From the NCBI RefSeq assembly GCF_001704635.1, contig NZ_MAXF01000126.1, positions 1 to 64,000 on the forward strand: 64,000 nucleotides of DNA. The letters run 5' to 3'. This stretch comes from Streptomyces sparsogenes. GTDB taxonomy: Bacteria > Actinomycetota > Actinomycetes > Streptomycetales > Streptomycetaceae. The stretch's first letter is position 1; every line of letters begins with the position of its first letter. The position numbers were made by a program, and so were the translations under genes. The notes under the pieces are model-generated. The model saw only the letters and a list, made by a program, of their open reading frames with translations. It searched no databases and was not told the origin of the DNA. This document shows, one piece after another, positions 8,805 to 17,557 of this stretch.

Positions 8805-9976
8805 ACGCCACGAGTTCGACGCAGCCCGTTTCCCTGGGGCTGCCCGCGGTGCCGGCCCGGCCTCTGGCGGCGCGCCGCCTCTCGCGGCGCCTCCAGGTCG
8901 GGTCGGTGGCGGTGGGTGGGGACGCGCCGGTGTCGGTGCAGTCGATGACGACGACGGTGACGGCGGATGTGGGTGCGACGCTGCAGCAGATCGCGGAGCT
9001 GACGGCTTCGGGGTGTGAGATCGTGCGGGTGGCGTGTCCGTCGCAGGACGACGCGGACGCGTTGCCGGTGATCGCGCGGAAGTCGCAGATTCCGGTGATC
9101 GCGGATATTCATTTCCAGCCGAAGTATGTGTTCGCGGCGATCGATGCCGGGTGTGCGGCGGTGCGGGTGAATCCGGGGAACATCCGGCAGTTCGACGACA
9201 AGGTCAAGGAGATCGCGAAGGCGGCTTCGGAGGCGGGGGTGCCGATCCGGATCGGGGTGAACGCGGGGTCGCTGGACAAGCGGCTTCTGGCGAAGTACGG
9301 GAAGGCGACTCCGGAGGCGCTGGTGGAGTCGGCGTTGTGGGAGTGCTCGCTGTTCGAGGAGCACGGGTTCCGGGACATCAAGATCTCGGTGAAGCACAAC
9401 GACCCGGTGGTGATGATCAATGCGTACCGGCAGTTGGCGGCCCGGTGTGACTATCCGTTGCATCTGGGGGTGACGGAGGCGGGGCCGGCGTTCCAGGGGA
9501 CGATCAAGTCGGCGGTGGCGTTCGGTGCGCTGCTCAGTGAGGGGATCGGGGACACGATCCGGGTGTCGTTGTCGGCGCCTCCGGTGGAGGAGGTGAAGGT
9601 CGGTATCCAGATTCTGGAGTCGTTGAATCTGCGGCAGCGGCGGTTGGAGATCGTGTCGTGTCCGTCGTGTGGTCGGGCGCAGGTGGATGTGTACAAGCTG
9701 GCGGATGAGGTGACGGCGGGTCTGCAGGGCATGGAGGTGCCGTTGCGGGTCGCGGTGATGGGGTGTGTGGTCAATGGTCCTGGTGAGGCGCGGGAGGCGG
9801 ATCTGGGGGTGGCCTCGGGCAATGGGAAGGGGCAGATCTTCGTGAAGGGTGAGGTGATCAAGACGGTGCCCGAGTCGAAGATCGTGGAGACCCTGATCGA
9901 CGAGGCCATGAAGATCGCCGAACAGATGGAGGACGACGGGGCCCTCTCGGGTACCCCCCAGGTCACCGTGAGCTGA
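8801..9976 (+). CDS. ispG: 4-hydroxy-3-methylbut-2-en-1-yl diphosphate synthase IspG (GcpE)
   Basis: Iron-sulfur enzyme of the MEP pathway, 391 aa, converting MEcPP to HMBPP. The three cluster cysteines are visible at about 287, 290 (SCPSCGRAQ) and 322 (MGCVVNGPGEAR). The GTG at 8801 overlaps the hpnH stop (GTGA). From about 8890 to 9890 the codon use differs clearly from both neighbours: third positions are mainly G or T (GCG, GTG, GGT, TTG) instead of C, and the shift fades at both ends. Streptomyces often carry a second ispG elsewhere, so this copy is probably an additional, operon-dedicated one that raises precursor supply for hopanoids. Confidence 0.95.
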   Translation: MNATSSTQPVSLGLPAVPARPLAARRLSRRLQVGSVAVGGDAPVSVQSMTTTVTADVGATLQQIAELTASGCEIVRVACPSQDDADALPVIARKSQIPVIADIHFQPKYVFAAIDAGCAAVRVNPGNIRQFDDKVKEIAKAASEAGVPIRIGVNAGSLDKRLLAKYGKATPEALVESALWECSLFEEHGFRDIKISVKHNDPVVMINAYRQLAARCDYPLHLGVTEAGPAFQGTIKSAVAFGALLSEGIGDTIRVSLSAPPVEEVKVGIQILESLNLRQRRLEIVSCPSCGRAQVDVYKLADEVTAGLQGMEVPLRVAVMGCVVNGPGEAREADLGVASGNGKGQIFVKGEVIKTVPESKIVETLIDEAMKIAEQMEDDGALSGTPQVTVS

Positions 9977-9998
9977 TACACAAGGAGGGGATCCGCGC

Positions 9999-11993
9999 AT
10001 GCCACTGCTGGAGAGTGTCCGGGGCCCGGGCGATCTCAAGCCGCTGACCGAAGAGCAACTCGCCGAACTCGCCGGAGAGATCCGCGAGTTCCTGATCCAC
10101 GCGGTGGCCAGAACCGGCGGCCACCTCGGTCCCAACCTCGGCGTCGTCGAACTGTCCATAGCCCTGCACCGCGTCTTCGACTCGCCCGTGGACCGCATCC
10201 TGTGGGACACCGGCCACCAGTCCTACGTCCACAAGCTGCTCACCGGCCGTCAGGACTTCTCCAAGCTCCGCGGCAAGGGCGGCCTGTCCGGCTATCCCTC
10301 GCGCGCCGAGTCCGAGCACGACGTCATCGAGAACAGCCACGCCTCCACCGTGCTCGGCTGGGCCGACGGCCTGGCCAAGGCCAACGAGGTCCTCGGCCGC
10401 ACCGACCGGCATGTCGTCGCCGTCATCGGCGACGGCGCGCTGACCGGCGGCATGGCCTGGGAGGCGCTCAACAACATCGCCGCCGCCCGGGACCGCCCGC
10501 TGATCATCGTCGTCAACGACAACGAGCGCTCGTACGCGCCCACCATCGGCGGCCTCGCCAACCACCTCGCCACCCTCCGCACCACCGACGGCTACGAGCG
10601 CTTCCTGGCCTGGGGCAAGGACGTGCTGGAGCGCACGCCCGTGGTCGGCCGGCCGCTGTACGAGTCGCTGCACGGCGCCAAGAAGGGCTTCAAGGACGCC
10701 TTCGCGCCCCAGGGCATGTTCGAGGACCTGGGGTTGAAGTACCTCGGCCCCATCGACGGACACGACATCGCGGCCGTGGAGTCGGCGCTGCGCCGCGCCC
10801 GGCGCTTCAGCGGCCCGGTCCTGGTCCACTGCCTCACCGAGAAGGGCCGCGGCTACCGGCCCGCGCTGGAGGACGAGGCCGACCGCTTCCACACGGTCGG
10901 CGCCATGGACCCGCTCACCTGCGCGCCGCTGGCACCCTCCGGCGGCCGCTCGTGGACCTCGGTGTTCGGCGAGGAGATGGTGCGGATCGGGGCCGACCGC
11001 CCCGACGTGGTCGCGCTCACCGCGGCGATGCTGGGCCCGGTCGGGCTCACCGGGTTCGCCCGGGCGTATCCGGAGCGGGTGTGGGACGTCGGCATCGCCG
11101 AACAGCACGCCGCGGTCTGCGCCGCGGGGCTCGCGACCGGCGGGCTGCACCCGGTCGTCGCCGTCTACGCCACCTTTCTCAACCGGGCCTTCGACCAGGT
11201 GCTGATGGACGTCGCGCTGCACAAGTGCGGGGTGACCTTCGTCCTGGACCGGGCGGGTGTCACCGGCACCGACGGGCCCAGCCACAACGGCATGTGGGAC
11301 ATGTCCGTGCTGCAGGTGGTGCCGGGCCTGCGGATCGCCGCCCCGCGCGACGCGGACCAGCTCCGCGCCCAGCTGCGCGAGGCCCTCGACGTGGACGACG
11401 CGCCCACCGTGGTCCGCTTCCCCAAGGAGTCGGTGGGCGAGCCCGTCCCGGCGCTCGCCCGCGTCGGCGGCATGGACGTGCTGCGGCACGGCGGGCCCGA
11501 GCCGGCGGACCGGGGCGGCGGCGGTGATGTGCTGCTCGTGGTGGCCGGGGCGATGGCGCGGGTCGGCCTGGAGGCCGCCGAGCTGCTGGCCGAGCGCGGC
11601 ATCGGCGCCACGGTCGTCGACCCGCGCTGGGTCAAGCCCGTCGACCCCGCCCTGCCCGGGCTCGCGGCCCGCCACCGCGCGGTGGCCGTCGTCGAGGACA
11701 ACAGCCGCACCGGCGGGGTGGGGACGGCGGTCGCGCAGGCGCTGCGCGACGCCGAGGTGGATCTGCCGGTGCGCGCCTTCGGGATCCCCGAGGCGTTCCT
11801 GCCGCACGCCAAGCGCGGGGAGGTGCTGGCCGACATCGGGCTCACCCCGGCGGAGATAGCGGGCCGGATCGGGGCGGCCCTGGCCCGTATCGACGCCTCC
11901 GTCCCCGCCATCGTCACCACCCCGGGCGCCGAGCGGCCCGCGGTCACCGCCCGGCCGGCCCCGCCCGCGGCCCGCAAGGAGAAGGACGCATGA
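9999..11993 (+). CDS. dxs: 1-deoxy-D-xylulose-5-phosphate synthase Dxs
   Basis: Thiamine-diphosphate enzyme, 664 aa, first step of the MEP pathway (pyruvate plus glyceraldehyde 3-phosphate to DXP). The thiamine-binding motif GDGALTGGMAWEALNN is at residues 144-159, with DTGHQSYVHKLLTGR before it and the transketolase region (DVGIAEQHA, GTDGPSHNGMWDM) in the middle. ATG 9999 follows ACAAGGAGGGG. The stop overlaps the aminotransferase start (ATGA). Together with ispG it makes the operon partly self-sufficient for isoprenoid precursors. Confidence 0.96.
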   Translation: MPLLESVRGPGDLKPLTEEQLAELAGEIREFLIHAVARTGGHLGPNLGVVELSIALHRVFDSPVDRILWDTGHQSYVHKLLTGRQDFSKLRGKGGLSGYPSRAESEHDVIENSHASTVLGWADGLAKANEVLGRTDRHVVAVIGDGALTGGMAWEALNNIAAARDRPLIIVVNDNERSYAPTIGGLANHLATLRTTDGYERFLAWGKDVLERTPVVGRPLYESLHGAKKGFKDAFAPQGMFEDLGLKYLGPIDGHDIAAVESALRRARRFSGPVLVHCLTEKGRGYRPALEDEADRFHTVGAMDPLTCAPLAPSGGRSWTSVFGEEMVRIGADRPDVVALTAAMLGPVGLTGFARAYPERVWDVGIAEQHAAVCAAGLATGGLHPVVAVYATFLNRAFDQVLMDVALHKCGVTFVLDRAGVTGTDGPSHNGMWDMSVLQVVPGLRIAAPRDADQLRAQLREALDVDDAPTVVRFPKESVGEPVPALARVGGMDVLRHGGPEPADRGGGGDVLLVVAGAMARVGLEAAELLAERGIGATVVDPRWVKPVDPALPGLAARHRAVAVVEDNSRTGGVGTAVAQALRDAEVDLPVRAFGIPEAFLPHAKRGEVLADIGLTPAEIAGRIGAALARIDASVPAIVTTPGAERPAVTARPAPPAARKEKDA

Positions 11994-13390
11994 CAGCAGC
12001 CGAGCAGCGATCGGGCTTCGACCTCGGGAAGCTCCTGGCCGAGCGCGGCTCGGAGCGGTACGAGCTGCACGCCCGGTACCTCAACCACCAGCTGCCCCGC
12101 ATGCTGCGCACCATCGGCTTCGACAAGGTCTACGAGCGTGCCGAGGGCGCGTACTTCTGGGACGCCGAGGGCCGGGACTACCTCGACATGCTCGCCGGCT
12201 TCGGGGTGATGGGCCTGGGCCGCCACCACCCCGTCGTCCGCAAGGCGCTGCACGACGTGCTGGACGCCGAGCTGGCCGACCTGACCCGCTTCGACTGCCA
12301 GCCGCTGCCCGGCCTGCTCGCCGAGCGGCTGCTGAGCCACGCCCCCCACCTGGACCGGGTCTTCTTCGGCAACAGCGGCACGGAGGCGGTGGAGACCGCC
12401 CTGAAGTTCGCCCGGTACGCCACGGGCAAGCCGCGCGTGCTGTACTGCGCCCACGCCTTCCACGGCCTGACGACCGGTTCGCTGTCGGTCAACGGGGAGG
12501 ACAGCTTCCGCAAGGGGTTCGCCCCGCTGCTGCCGGACACGGCGATCCCGCTGGGGGACCTGGCGGCGCTGGAGCGGGAGCTGAGGCGCGGCGATGTGGC
12601 CGGCTTCGTCGTCGAACCGATCCAGGGCAAGGGCGTCCACGAGACCCCGCCCGGCTTTCTGCGCGCCGCCCAGGACCTGCTGCGCGCACACAAGGCGCTC
12701 CTGATCGCCGACGAGGTGCAGACGGGGCTCGGCCGGACCGGGGACTTCTTCGCCTATCAGCACGAGCCGGGCGTGGAGCCGGACCTGGTGTGCGTGGCCA
12801 AGGCTCTGTCGGGCGGATATGTGCCCGTCGGCGCGACCCTCGGCAAGGACTGGATCTTCAAGCGCGTCTATTCGTCGATGGACCGGGTGCTGGTCCACTC
12901 CGCGAGCTTCGGCGCCAACGCTCAGGCGATGGCGGCGGGCCTGGCCGTGCTCGCGGTGATGGAGGACGAGAAGGTCGTGGAGAACGCGCGGCGGACCGGC
13001 GACCTGCTGCGCACCCGCCTGGCCGCGCTGGTGGACCGCTATGAGCTGCTCCACGAGGTGCGCGGCCGCGGGCTGATGATCGGCATCGAGTTCGGCAAGC
13101 CGGTCTCGCTGGGGCTGCGCAGCCGCTGGACGATGCTCCAGGCGGCGCGCAAGGGGCTGTTCGCGCAGATGGTGGTGGTGCCGCTGCTCCAGCGGCACCG
13201 CATCCTCACCCAGGTCTCCGGCGATCACCTGGAGGTCATCAAGCTGATTCCGCCGCTGATCATCGGGGAGCGGGAGGTGGACCGCTTCGTCGAGGCGTTC
13301 ACGGCCGTCATGGAGGACGCCCACGGGGGCGGCGGGCTGATGTGGGACTTCGGGCGGACGCTCGTCAAGCAGGCGATGGCGAGCCGCTGA
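11990..13390 (+). CDS. Class III aminotransferase, probable hopanoid side-chain enzyme (HpnO-like)
   Basis: PLP-dependent aminotransferase of the acetylornithine/GABA class, 466 aa. The PLP lysine is K271 in VAKALSGGYVPVG; LLIADEVQTGLGRTG gives the ring-nitrogen aspartate, and NSGTEAVETALKFAR the phosphate-binding turn. It is translationally coupled to dxs and ends the hopanoid operon, which suggests transamination of a ribosylhopane-derived aldehyde to aminobacteriohopanetriol, the role assigned to HpnO. That function is inferred from position; the fold alone would also fit other omega-amino substrates. Confidence 0.82.
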   Translation: MTAAEQRSGFDLGKLLAERGSERYELHARYLNHQLPRMLRTIGFDKVYERAEGAYFWDAEGRDYLDMLAGFGVMGLGRHHPVVRKALHDVLDAELADLTRFDCQPLPGLLAERLLSHAPHLDRVFFGNSGTEAVETALKFARYATGKPRVLYCAHAFHGLTTGSLSVNGEDSFRKGFAPLLPDTAIPLGDLAALERELRRGDVAGFVVEPIQGKGVHETPPGFLRAAQDLLRAHKALLIADEVQTGLGRTGDFFAYQHEPGVEPDLVCVAKALSGGYVPVGATLGKDWIFKRVYSSMDRVLVHSASFGANAQAMAAGLAVLAVMEDEKVVENARRTGDLLRTRLAALVDRYELLHEVRGRGLMIGIEFGKPVSLGLRSRWTMLQAARKGLFAQMVVVPLLQRHRILTQVSGDHLEVIKLIPPLIIGEREVDRFVEAFTAVMEDAHGGGGLMWDFGRTLVKQAMASR

Positions 13391-13429
13391 CCGCCCCGGC
13401 CGGCCGCGGCGCCCACCGGCGCACGCGGC

Positions 13430-13453
13430 CCGCCCGGGGCCGGCCCCGGGCGG
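13430..13453. terminator. Perfect GC palindrome between convergent genes
   Basis: A perfect 24-base palindrome made of CCGCCCGGGGCC and its complement lies 40 bases after the aminotransferase stop and two bases beyond the stop of the convergent phosphatase. Its place between two converging genes suggests a bidirectional transcription stop, although no T-run follows, as is common in Streptomyces. Confidence 0.6.
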
Positions 13454-13454
13454 C

Positions 13455-14267
13455 TCAGCCGGCGAGCAGCCGCTCGCGCAGCCGCTCCCGCTTGGCCGGG
13501 TCGAGCCCGAGCCCCCGCCTGAGATACGTGTCGGTGTCGCCCCAGGTCTCCTCGATGGCCGTGAAGGCGGCCGCCAGATACTCGGCGCGGGCGTCGAACA
13601 GCGGGGTGAGCAGCGCCATCACCTCGGGGGACATGCCGTCCTGCGCGTGGGCGGCGCGCCAGACCTTGTAGCGGCGGTGGACGGCGGACGACTCCAGGTA
13701 GTCGGCCTCGATGGCGTCCCGCTCCACCCCGAGGGCCAGCAGGGTGATCGCGATCGACAGGCCGGCGCGGTCCTTGCCGGCCGAACAGTGCATCAGCGCG
13801 GGCGCGCTGCCGTCCGCGAGCTCGTCGAGCACCCGGCCGTGCTCGGCGGTCCGGGTGGTGATGATCAGCCGGTAGGAGGCGGTCATCCGCTGCTCCGCCC
13901 GGCCCTCGCCGAGCATCTCGCGCAGGGTGGCCAGATCGCCCTCGCGGACCATGGTCCAGAACCCGGCGCCGTCGGCCGGGTCGGACAGCGGGAGATTGAC
14001 GGTCCGTACGCCGGTGAGCGTCACATCCGGCCCCTCCAGCTTGATGTCGGCGGAGTTGCGGAAGTCGAAGACGGTGTGCAGCCCCAGGGAGTCGAGGAAG
14101 GCCGTGTCGCTGTCGGTGGCGTGGGCCAGATGACCGCTGCGGAACAGCACGCCGGGCCCCACCCGCCGTCCGTCGACGGTCGGCAGGCCGCCCACGTCGC
14201 GGAAGTTGCGCACCCCCGTCAGCTCGGGCTCCCCGGTCGACGGGACCTGCGGCGTCTGCTGCGTCAC
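13455..14267 (-). CDS. Tyrosine-protein phosphatase (PtpB/DSP-like)
   Basis: Protein phosphatase of the atypical tyrosine/lipid phosphatase family (Y_phosphatase3), 270 aa. The catalytic loop HCSAGKDRAG is visible with Cys161 as nucleophile; the lysine and aspartate inside the loop are typical of the mycobacterial PtpB group. The N-terminal signature GVRNFRDVGG...VGPGVLFRSGHL is also present. GTG 14267 was chosen because it follows GAAGGAG at good spacing; upstream in-frame codons run antisense through the next gene. No signal peptide, so likely cytoplasmic. The substrate is unknown. Confidence 0.9.
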   Translation of the reverse strand: MTQQTPQVPSTGEPELTGVRNFRDVGGLPTVDGRRVGPGVLFRSGHLAHATDSDTAFLDSLGLHTVFDFRNSADIKLEGPDVTLTGVRTVNLPLSDPADGAGFWTMVREGDLATLREMLGEGRAEQRMTASYRLIITTRTAEHGRVLDELADGSAPALMHCSAGKDRAGLSIAITLLALGVERDAIEADYLESSAVHRRYKVWRAAHAQDGMSPEVMALLTPLFDARAEYLAAAFTAIEETWGDTDTYLRRGLGLDPAKRERLRERLLAG

Positions 14268-14447
14268 GGGCGCTCCTTCGGGCTCGGCCGCCGGTGCCGC
14301 TCGTCGGCGCGGCGGGCTGTGCTGACCATACGACACGGGTAGGCGGAAGCGGTCGGGCGGCGGTCGGCCGGTTCGCGGCGCCCGGGCATTGCGCGCCGGG
14401 TCCGCTGCCCCGATGATGTTGCGGTCTGTGCGGAATTGGGGAGAGTG

Positions 14448-16553
14448 ATGATCGAAATCGGTGGGAGCGGTCGGGTCTGGCTGCTGTCGGGACGGCGGAG
14501 CAGCTATGCGCTGCACCTCACGGACCAGGACGAACTGCTTCACCTCCACTGGGGCCCGCGCATAGCGCTCCCGGACGCGGAGGCGCTCGCGCTGGACCCC
14601 TTGCCCCCCTCCTGGGGCTTTGAATCCCCCCTGGACGGGCGCGAGGAGTATCCGGTGGAGGGCGGGCCCCGCTTCGCGCGCCCCGCCCTGTCGGTGCGGT
14701 CGCAGGACGTCCGGGGCACCGAGTGGCGCTTCGAGCGGGGCGTGGTCACCGAGTCCGGGGACGAACTGCGGCTCCACTTCCACGACCCCCTGCACCACCT
14801 CGCCCTCACCCTCCACTACCGGATGCGCGACGACCACGACGTGATCGAGCGCTGGACCACCGCCACCCACGCGGGCGGCCCGGACGACGCCCCGCTGGAG
14901 CTGCTGCGCGTCGACTCCGCCGCCTGGTCCCTCCCGGCGCGCGACCGCTGGCGGCTGACGCACCTGTACGGGCGCTGGGCCGCCGAGAGCCGGGTGGCAC
15001 GCACCGACCTCACGCCCGGCGAGAAGGTGCTCGGCAGCCGCCGCGGCCACACCAGCCACCAGCACCTGCCCTGGATAGCCCTGGACGAGGGCGAGGCCAC
15101 CGAGGAGCACGGCGAGGTGCGCAGCGTCGCGCTCGCCTGGTCCGGGTCCTGGCGGATCGCCGTCCAGCAGCTGGCCACCGGCGAGGTGCAGGCGGTCGGC
15201 GGCGTCGGCCACGACGACTCGGGCCAGCTGACCCTGGCGCCCGGCGAGTCCTTCACCACGCCCGTCTTCGCCGGGCTGTGGACCGACGGCGGCTTCGGCG
15301 CCGCCAGCCGCGGCTGGCACGCCTGGCAGCTGGCCCATGTGATCCCCGGCGCCGACCGGCACCGGCCGGTGCTCTACAACTCCTGGGAGGCGACGTTCTT
15401 CGACGTCGGCGAGGAGCAGCAGCGCGGGCTCGCCCGCCGCGCCGCCGAGCTGGGCGTGGAGCTGTTCGTCGTCGACGACGGCTGGTTCGGGGCGCGCACC
15501 GACGACCGCGCCGGGCTGGGCGACTGGACCCCCAACCCGGACCGCTTCCCCGGCGGGCTGAAGCCGCTCGCGGACGAGGTGCACGCCCTGGGCATGCAGT
15601 TCGGCATCTGGGTCGAGCCGGAGATGGTCAACGCCGACAGCGACCTCTACCGGGCCCACCCCGACTGGGTGCAGCACCACCCCGGCCGTACCCGCACCGA
15701 GTTCCGCAACCAGCTGGTGCTCAACCTCGCCCGCCCCGAGGTTCGCGAGCACCTGTACGAGCGGCTGGACGCGCTGCTGTCCGACGCGCCCATCGACTAT
15801 GTGAAATGGGACTTCAACCGGTCGTTCACGGACGCGGGGTGGCCCGGCGACCCGTACCCCCAGCGGCTGTGGATCGAGCATGTGCGGGGGTTCTACGGAC
15901 TCCTGGAGCGGCTGCGGGCCGCGCACCCGAACGTCGCCTTCGAGTCCTGCTCGGGCGGCGGCGGCCGGATCGACCTGGGCGTCCTCGGCCTCACCGATCA
16001 GGTGTGGACCTCGGACAACACCGACCCGCTGGACCGGCTGGCCATCCAGCACGGCTTCAGCCAGCTGCACCCGGCCCGCGTCATGGCCGCCTGGGTCACC
16101 GACACCCCCAACTCCCTGGGCAGCGAGCGGGTCACCTCGCTGCGCTTCCGTTTCATCAGCTCGATGGCCGGGGTGCTGGGGGTGGGCGGCGACCTGAGCC
16201 GGTGGAGCGAGTCGGAACTCGCCGAGGCCCGCGACTGGGTGGCGCTCTACAAGAGCGTCCGCCCCGTCGTCCAGCACGGCGAGCTGTACCGGCTGCGGCC
16301 GCCGGGGGACGGCGGGCTCACCGCGGTGCAGTACGTGCGCGGCGAGGAGACCGTGGTGCTGGCCTGGCTGCACGCCCAGAGCCTCGGCGACCGGCAGCCT
16401 CCGCTGCGGCTGCGCGGCCTCGACCCCGAGGGCCGGTACGAGGACCTGGCGACCGGCGAGGTCCACCGGGGGGCCGTGCTGACCCACCGCGGCCTGGCGA
16501 CCGGGCTGCGCCGCGACCTGGACGCCGCCGTATTCCACCTTCGGCGAATCTGA
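14448..16553 (+). CDS. Alpha-galactosidase, glycoside hydrolase family 36
   Basis: GH36 hydrolase, 701 aa, releasing alpha-linked galactose from melibiose or raffinose-type sugars. The catalytic nucleophile is D455 in YVKWDFNR and the acid/base is D523 in WTSDNTDPLDRL, with ESCSGGGGRIDLGVL between them. The GH36 signature VDDGWFGAR...GDWTPNP and GIWVEPEMVN is seen earlier. The N-terminal beta-sandwich domain occupies about the first 300 residues. There is no signal peptide, so it acts inside the cell and needs an importer, none of which is adjacent. ATG 14448 lies behind GGGGAGAG; GTG 14445 directly precedes it. Confidence 0.93.
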   Translation: MIEIGGSGRVWLLSGRRSSYALHLTDQDELLHLHWGPRIALPDAEALALDPLPPSWGFESPLDGREEYPVEGGPRFARPALSVRSQDVRGTEWRFERGVVTESGDELRLHFHDPLHHLALTLHYRMRDDHDVIERWTTATHAGGPDDAPLELLRVDSAAWSLPARDRWRLTHLYGRWAAESRVARTDLTPGEKVLGSRRGHTSHQHLPWIALDEGEATEEHGEVRSVALAWSGSWRIAVQQLATGEVQAVGGVGHDDSGQLTLAPGESFTTPVFAGLWTDGGFGAASRGWHAWQLAHVIPGADRHRPVLYNSWEATFFDVGEEQQRGLARRAAELGVELFVVDDGWFGARTDDRAGLGDWTPNPDRFPGGLKPLADEVHALGMQFGIWVEPEMVNADSDLYRAHPDWVQHHPGRTRTEFRNQLVLNLARPEVREHLYERLDALLSDAPIDYVKWDFNRSFTDAGWPGDPYPQRLWIEHVRGFYGLLERLRAAHPNVAFESCSGGGGRIDLGVLGLTDQVWTSDNTDPLDRLAIQHGFSQLHPARVMAAWVTDTPNSLGSERVTSLRFRFISSMAGVLGVGGDLSRWSESELAEARDWVALYKSVRPVVQHGELYRLRPPGDGGLTAVQYVRGEETVVLAWLHAQSLGDRQPPLRLRGLDPEGRYEDLATGEVHRGAVLTHRGLATGLRRDLDAAVFHLRRI

Positions 16554-16587
16554 CCGGGTGGGATAGATCACCCCTCGTCAACCCCTG

Positions 16588-16603
16588 CCTACGGTGGCGT
16601 AGG
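16588..16603. promoter_or_regulatory. Inverted repeat CCTACG-gtgg-CGTAGG, possible TetR-type operator
   Basis: A perfect 6-base inverted repeat with a four-base centre lies 30 bases upstream of the SGNH hydrolase start, where a promoter core would be. Similar TACGG..CGTAG elements occur upstream of lipid-related genes in Streptomyces and fit a TetR-family operator. The regulator is not encoded nearby. Confidence 0.4.
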
Positions 16604-16632
16604 TCACTCGTCAGGGTGGAGGATGTCCGGAC

Positions 16633-17451
16633 GTGGCAGACGATGTGAAGAGACTCAAGAGTGGCGTGATCGGGTCGTACGCAGCCATCGGGGACAGCTT
16701 CACCGAGGGCGTCGGCGATCCGGGTCCCGAGGGCGCGTTCGTCGGCTGGGCGGACCGGCTGGCCGTCCTGCTCTCCGACCGGCATGCCGGGGGCGGGCCC
16801 GCCCCCGGCGAGGAGCAGGCCCCGTTCCGCTACGCCAATCTCGCGGTGCGGGGCCGGCTCCTCGACCAGATCGTCGAGGAGCAGGTCCCGCGCGCCAGGG
16901 AACTCGGGCCCGATCTGGTGACCTTCTGCGCGGGCGGCAACGACATCCTGCGGCCCGGCTGCGACCCCGACGACGTCGCCGAGCGGTACGAGGCGGCCGT
17001 CGCCCAACTCACCGCCCGCGTGGACACGGTGCTGCTGTGCACCGGGTTCGACACGCGCGGCGTGCCGGTGCTGCGTCATCTGCGCGGCAAGATCGCCACC
17101 TACACGGCCCATGTGCGGGCGATCGCCGACCGGTACGGGTGCCCGGTGCTCGACCTGTGGTCGCTGCGCTCCGTCCAGGACCGGCGGGCCTGGAGCCAGG
17201 ACCGGCTGCACCTGTCACCCGACGGACACACCCGGGTCGCGCTGCGCGCCGCCCAGGTGCTCGGCCTGGAGGTGCCGGCCGACCCGGACCAACCCTGGCC
17301 GGCGGAGGGCCCGCGCACGGCCGCCGAGGTGCGCCGGGACAATCTGCACTGGGCGCGCGAATACCTGGTGCCCTGGATCGGCCGGCGGCTGCGCGGGGAG
17401 TCCTCCGGCGACCACGTGGAACCCAAGCGGCCGGACCTGCTGCCGCTGTGA
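16633..17451 (+). CDS. SGNH/GDSL-family esterase
   Basis: SGNH hydrolase, 272 aa, expected to cleave acyl esters. Block I is AAIGDSFTEGVGDPGP with Ser22; block III GGNDIL with Asn103; block V DRLHLSPDGH with Asp190 and His193, so the catalytic set is complete. There is no signal peptide or membrane segment, suggesting a cytoplasmic enzyme. GTG 16633 follows GGTGGAGGAT. The C-terminal 60 residues are arginine-rich (IGRRLRGE...). The natural ester substrate cannot be told from sequence. Confidence 0.9.
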   Translation: MADDVKRLKSGVIGSYAAIGDSFTEGVGDPGPEGAFVGWADRLAVLLSDRHAGGGPAPGEEQAPFRYANLAVRGRLLDQIVEEQVPRARELGPDLVTFCAGGNDILRPGCDPDDVAERYEAAVAQLTARVDTVLLCTGFDTRGVPVLRHLRGKIATYTAHVRAIADRYGCPVLDLWSLRSVQDRRAWSQDRLHLSPDGHTRVALRAAQVLGLEVPADPDQPWPAEGPRTAAEVRRDNLHWAREYLVPWIGRRLRGESSGDHVEPKRPDLLPL

Positions 17452-17557
17452 CCTGGAGGGCCCCGGAGGGCGAAGCGCCGCGCGGGCTCCCGGAACGAAG
17501 AACGGCGGCGAACCGCGGCGAACGGCGAGAGCGCCGCGGGGCCGCGCCGGCGGGGGA

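Noticed and set aside
8714..11807. Long - strand open frames antisense to ispG and dxs
   Set aside because: Composition (His/Arg/Leu- or Gly/Val-rich) and lack of motifs show shadows caused by GC-rich third positions; the + strand genes are certain.
14268..16571. Upstream extension of the phosphatase frame antisense to the alpha-galactosidase
   Set aside because: No family sequence before GTG 14267, which has a good ribosome binding site.
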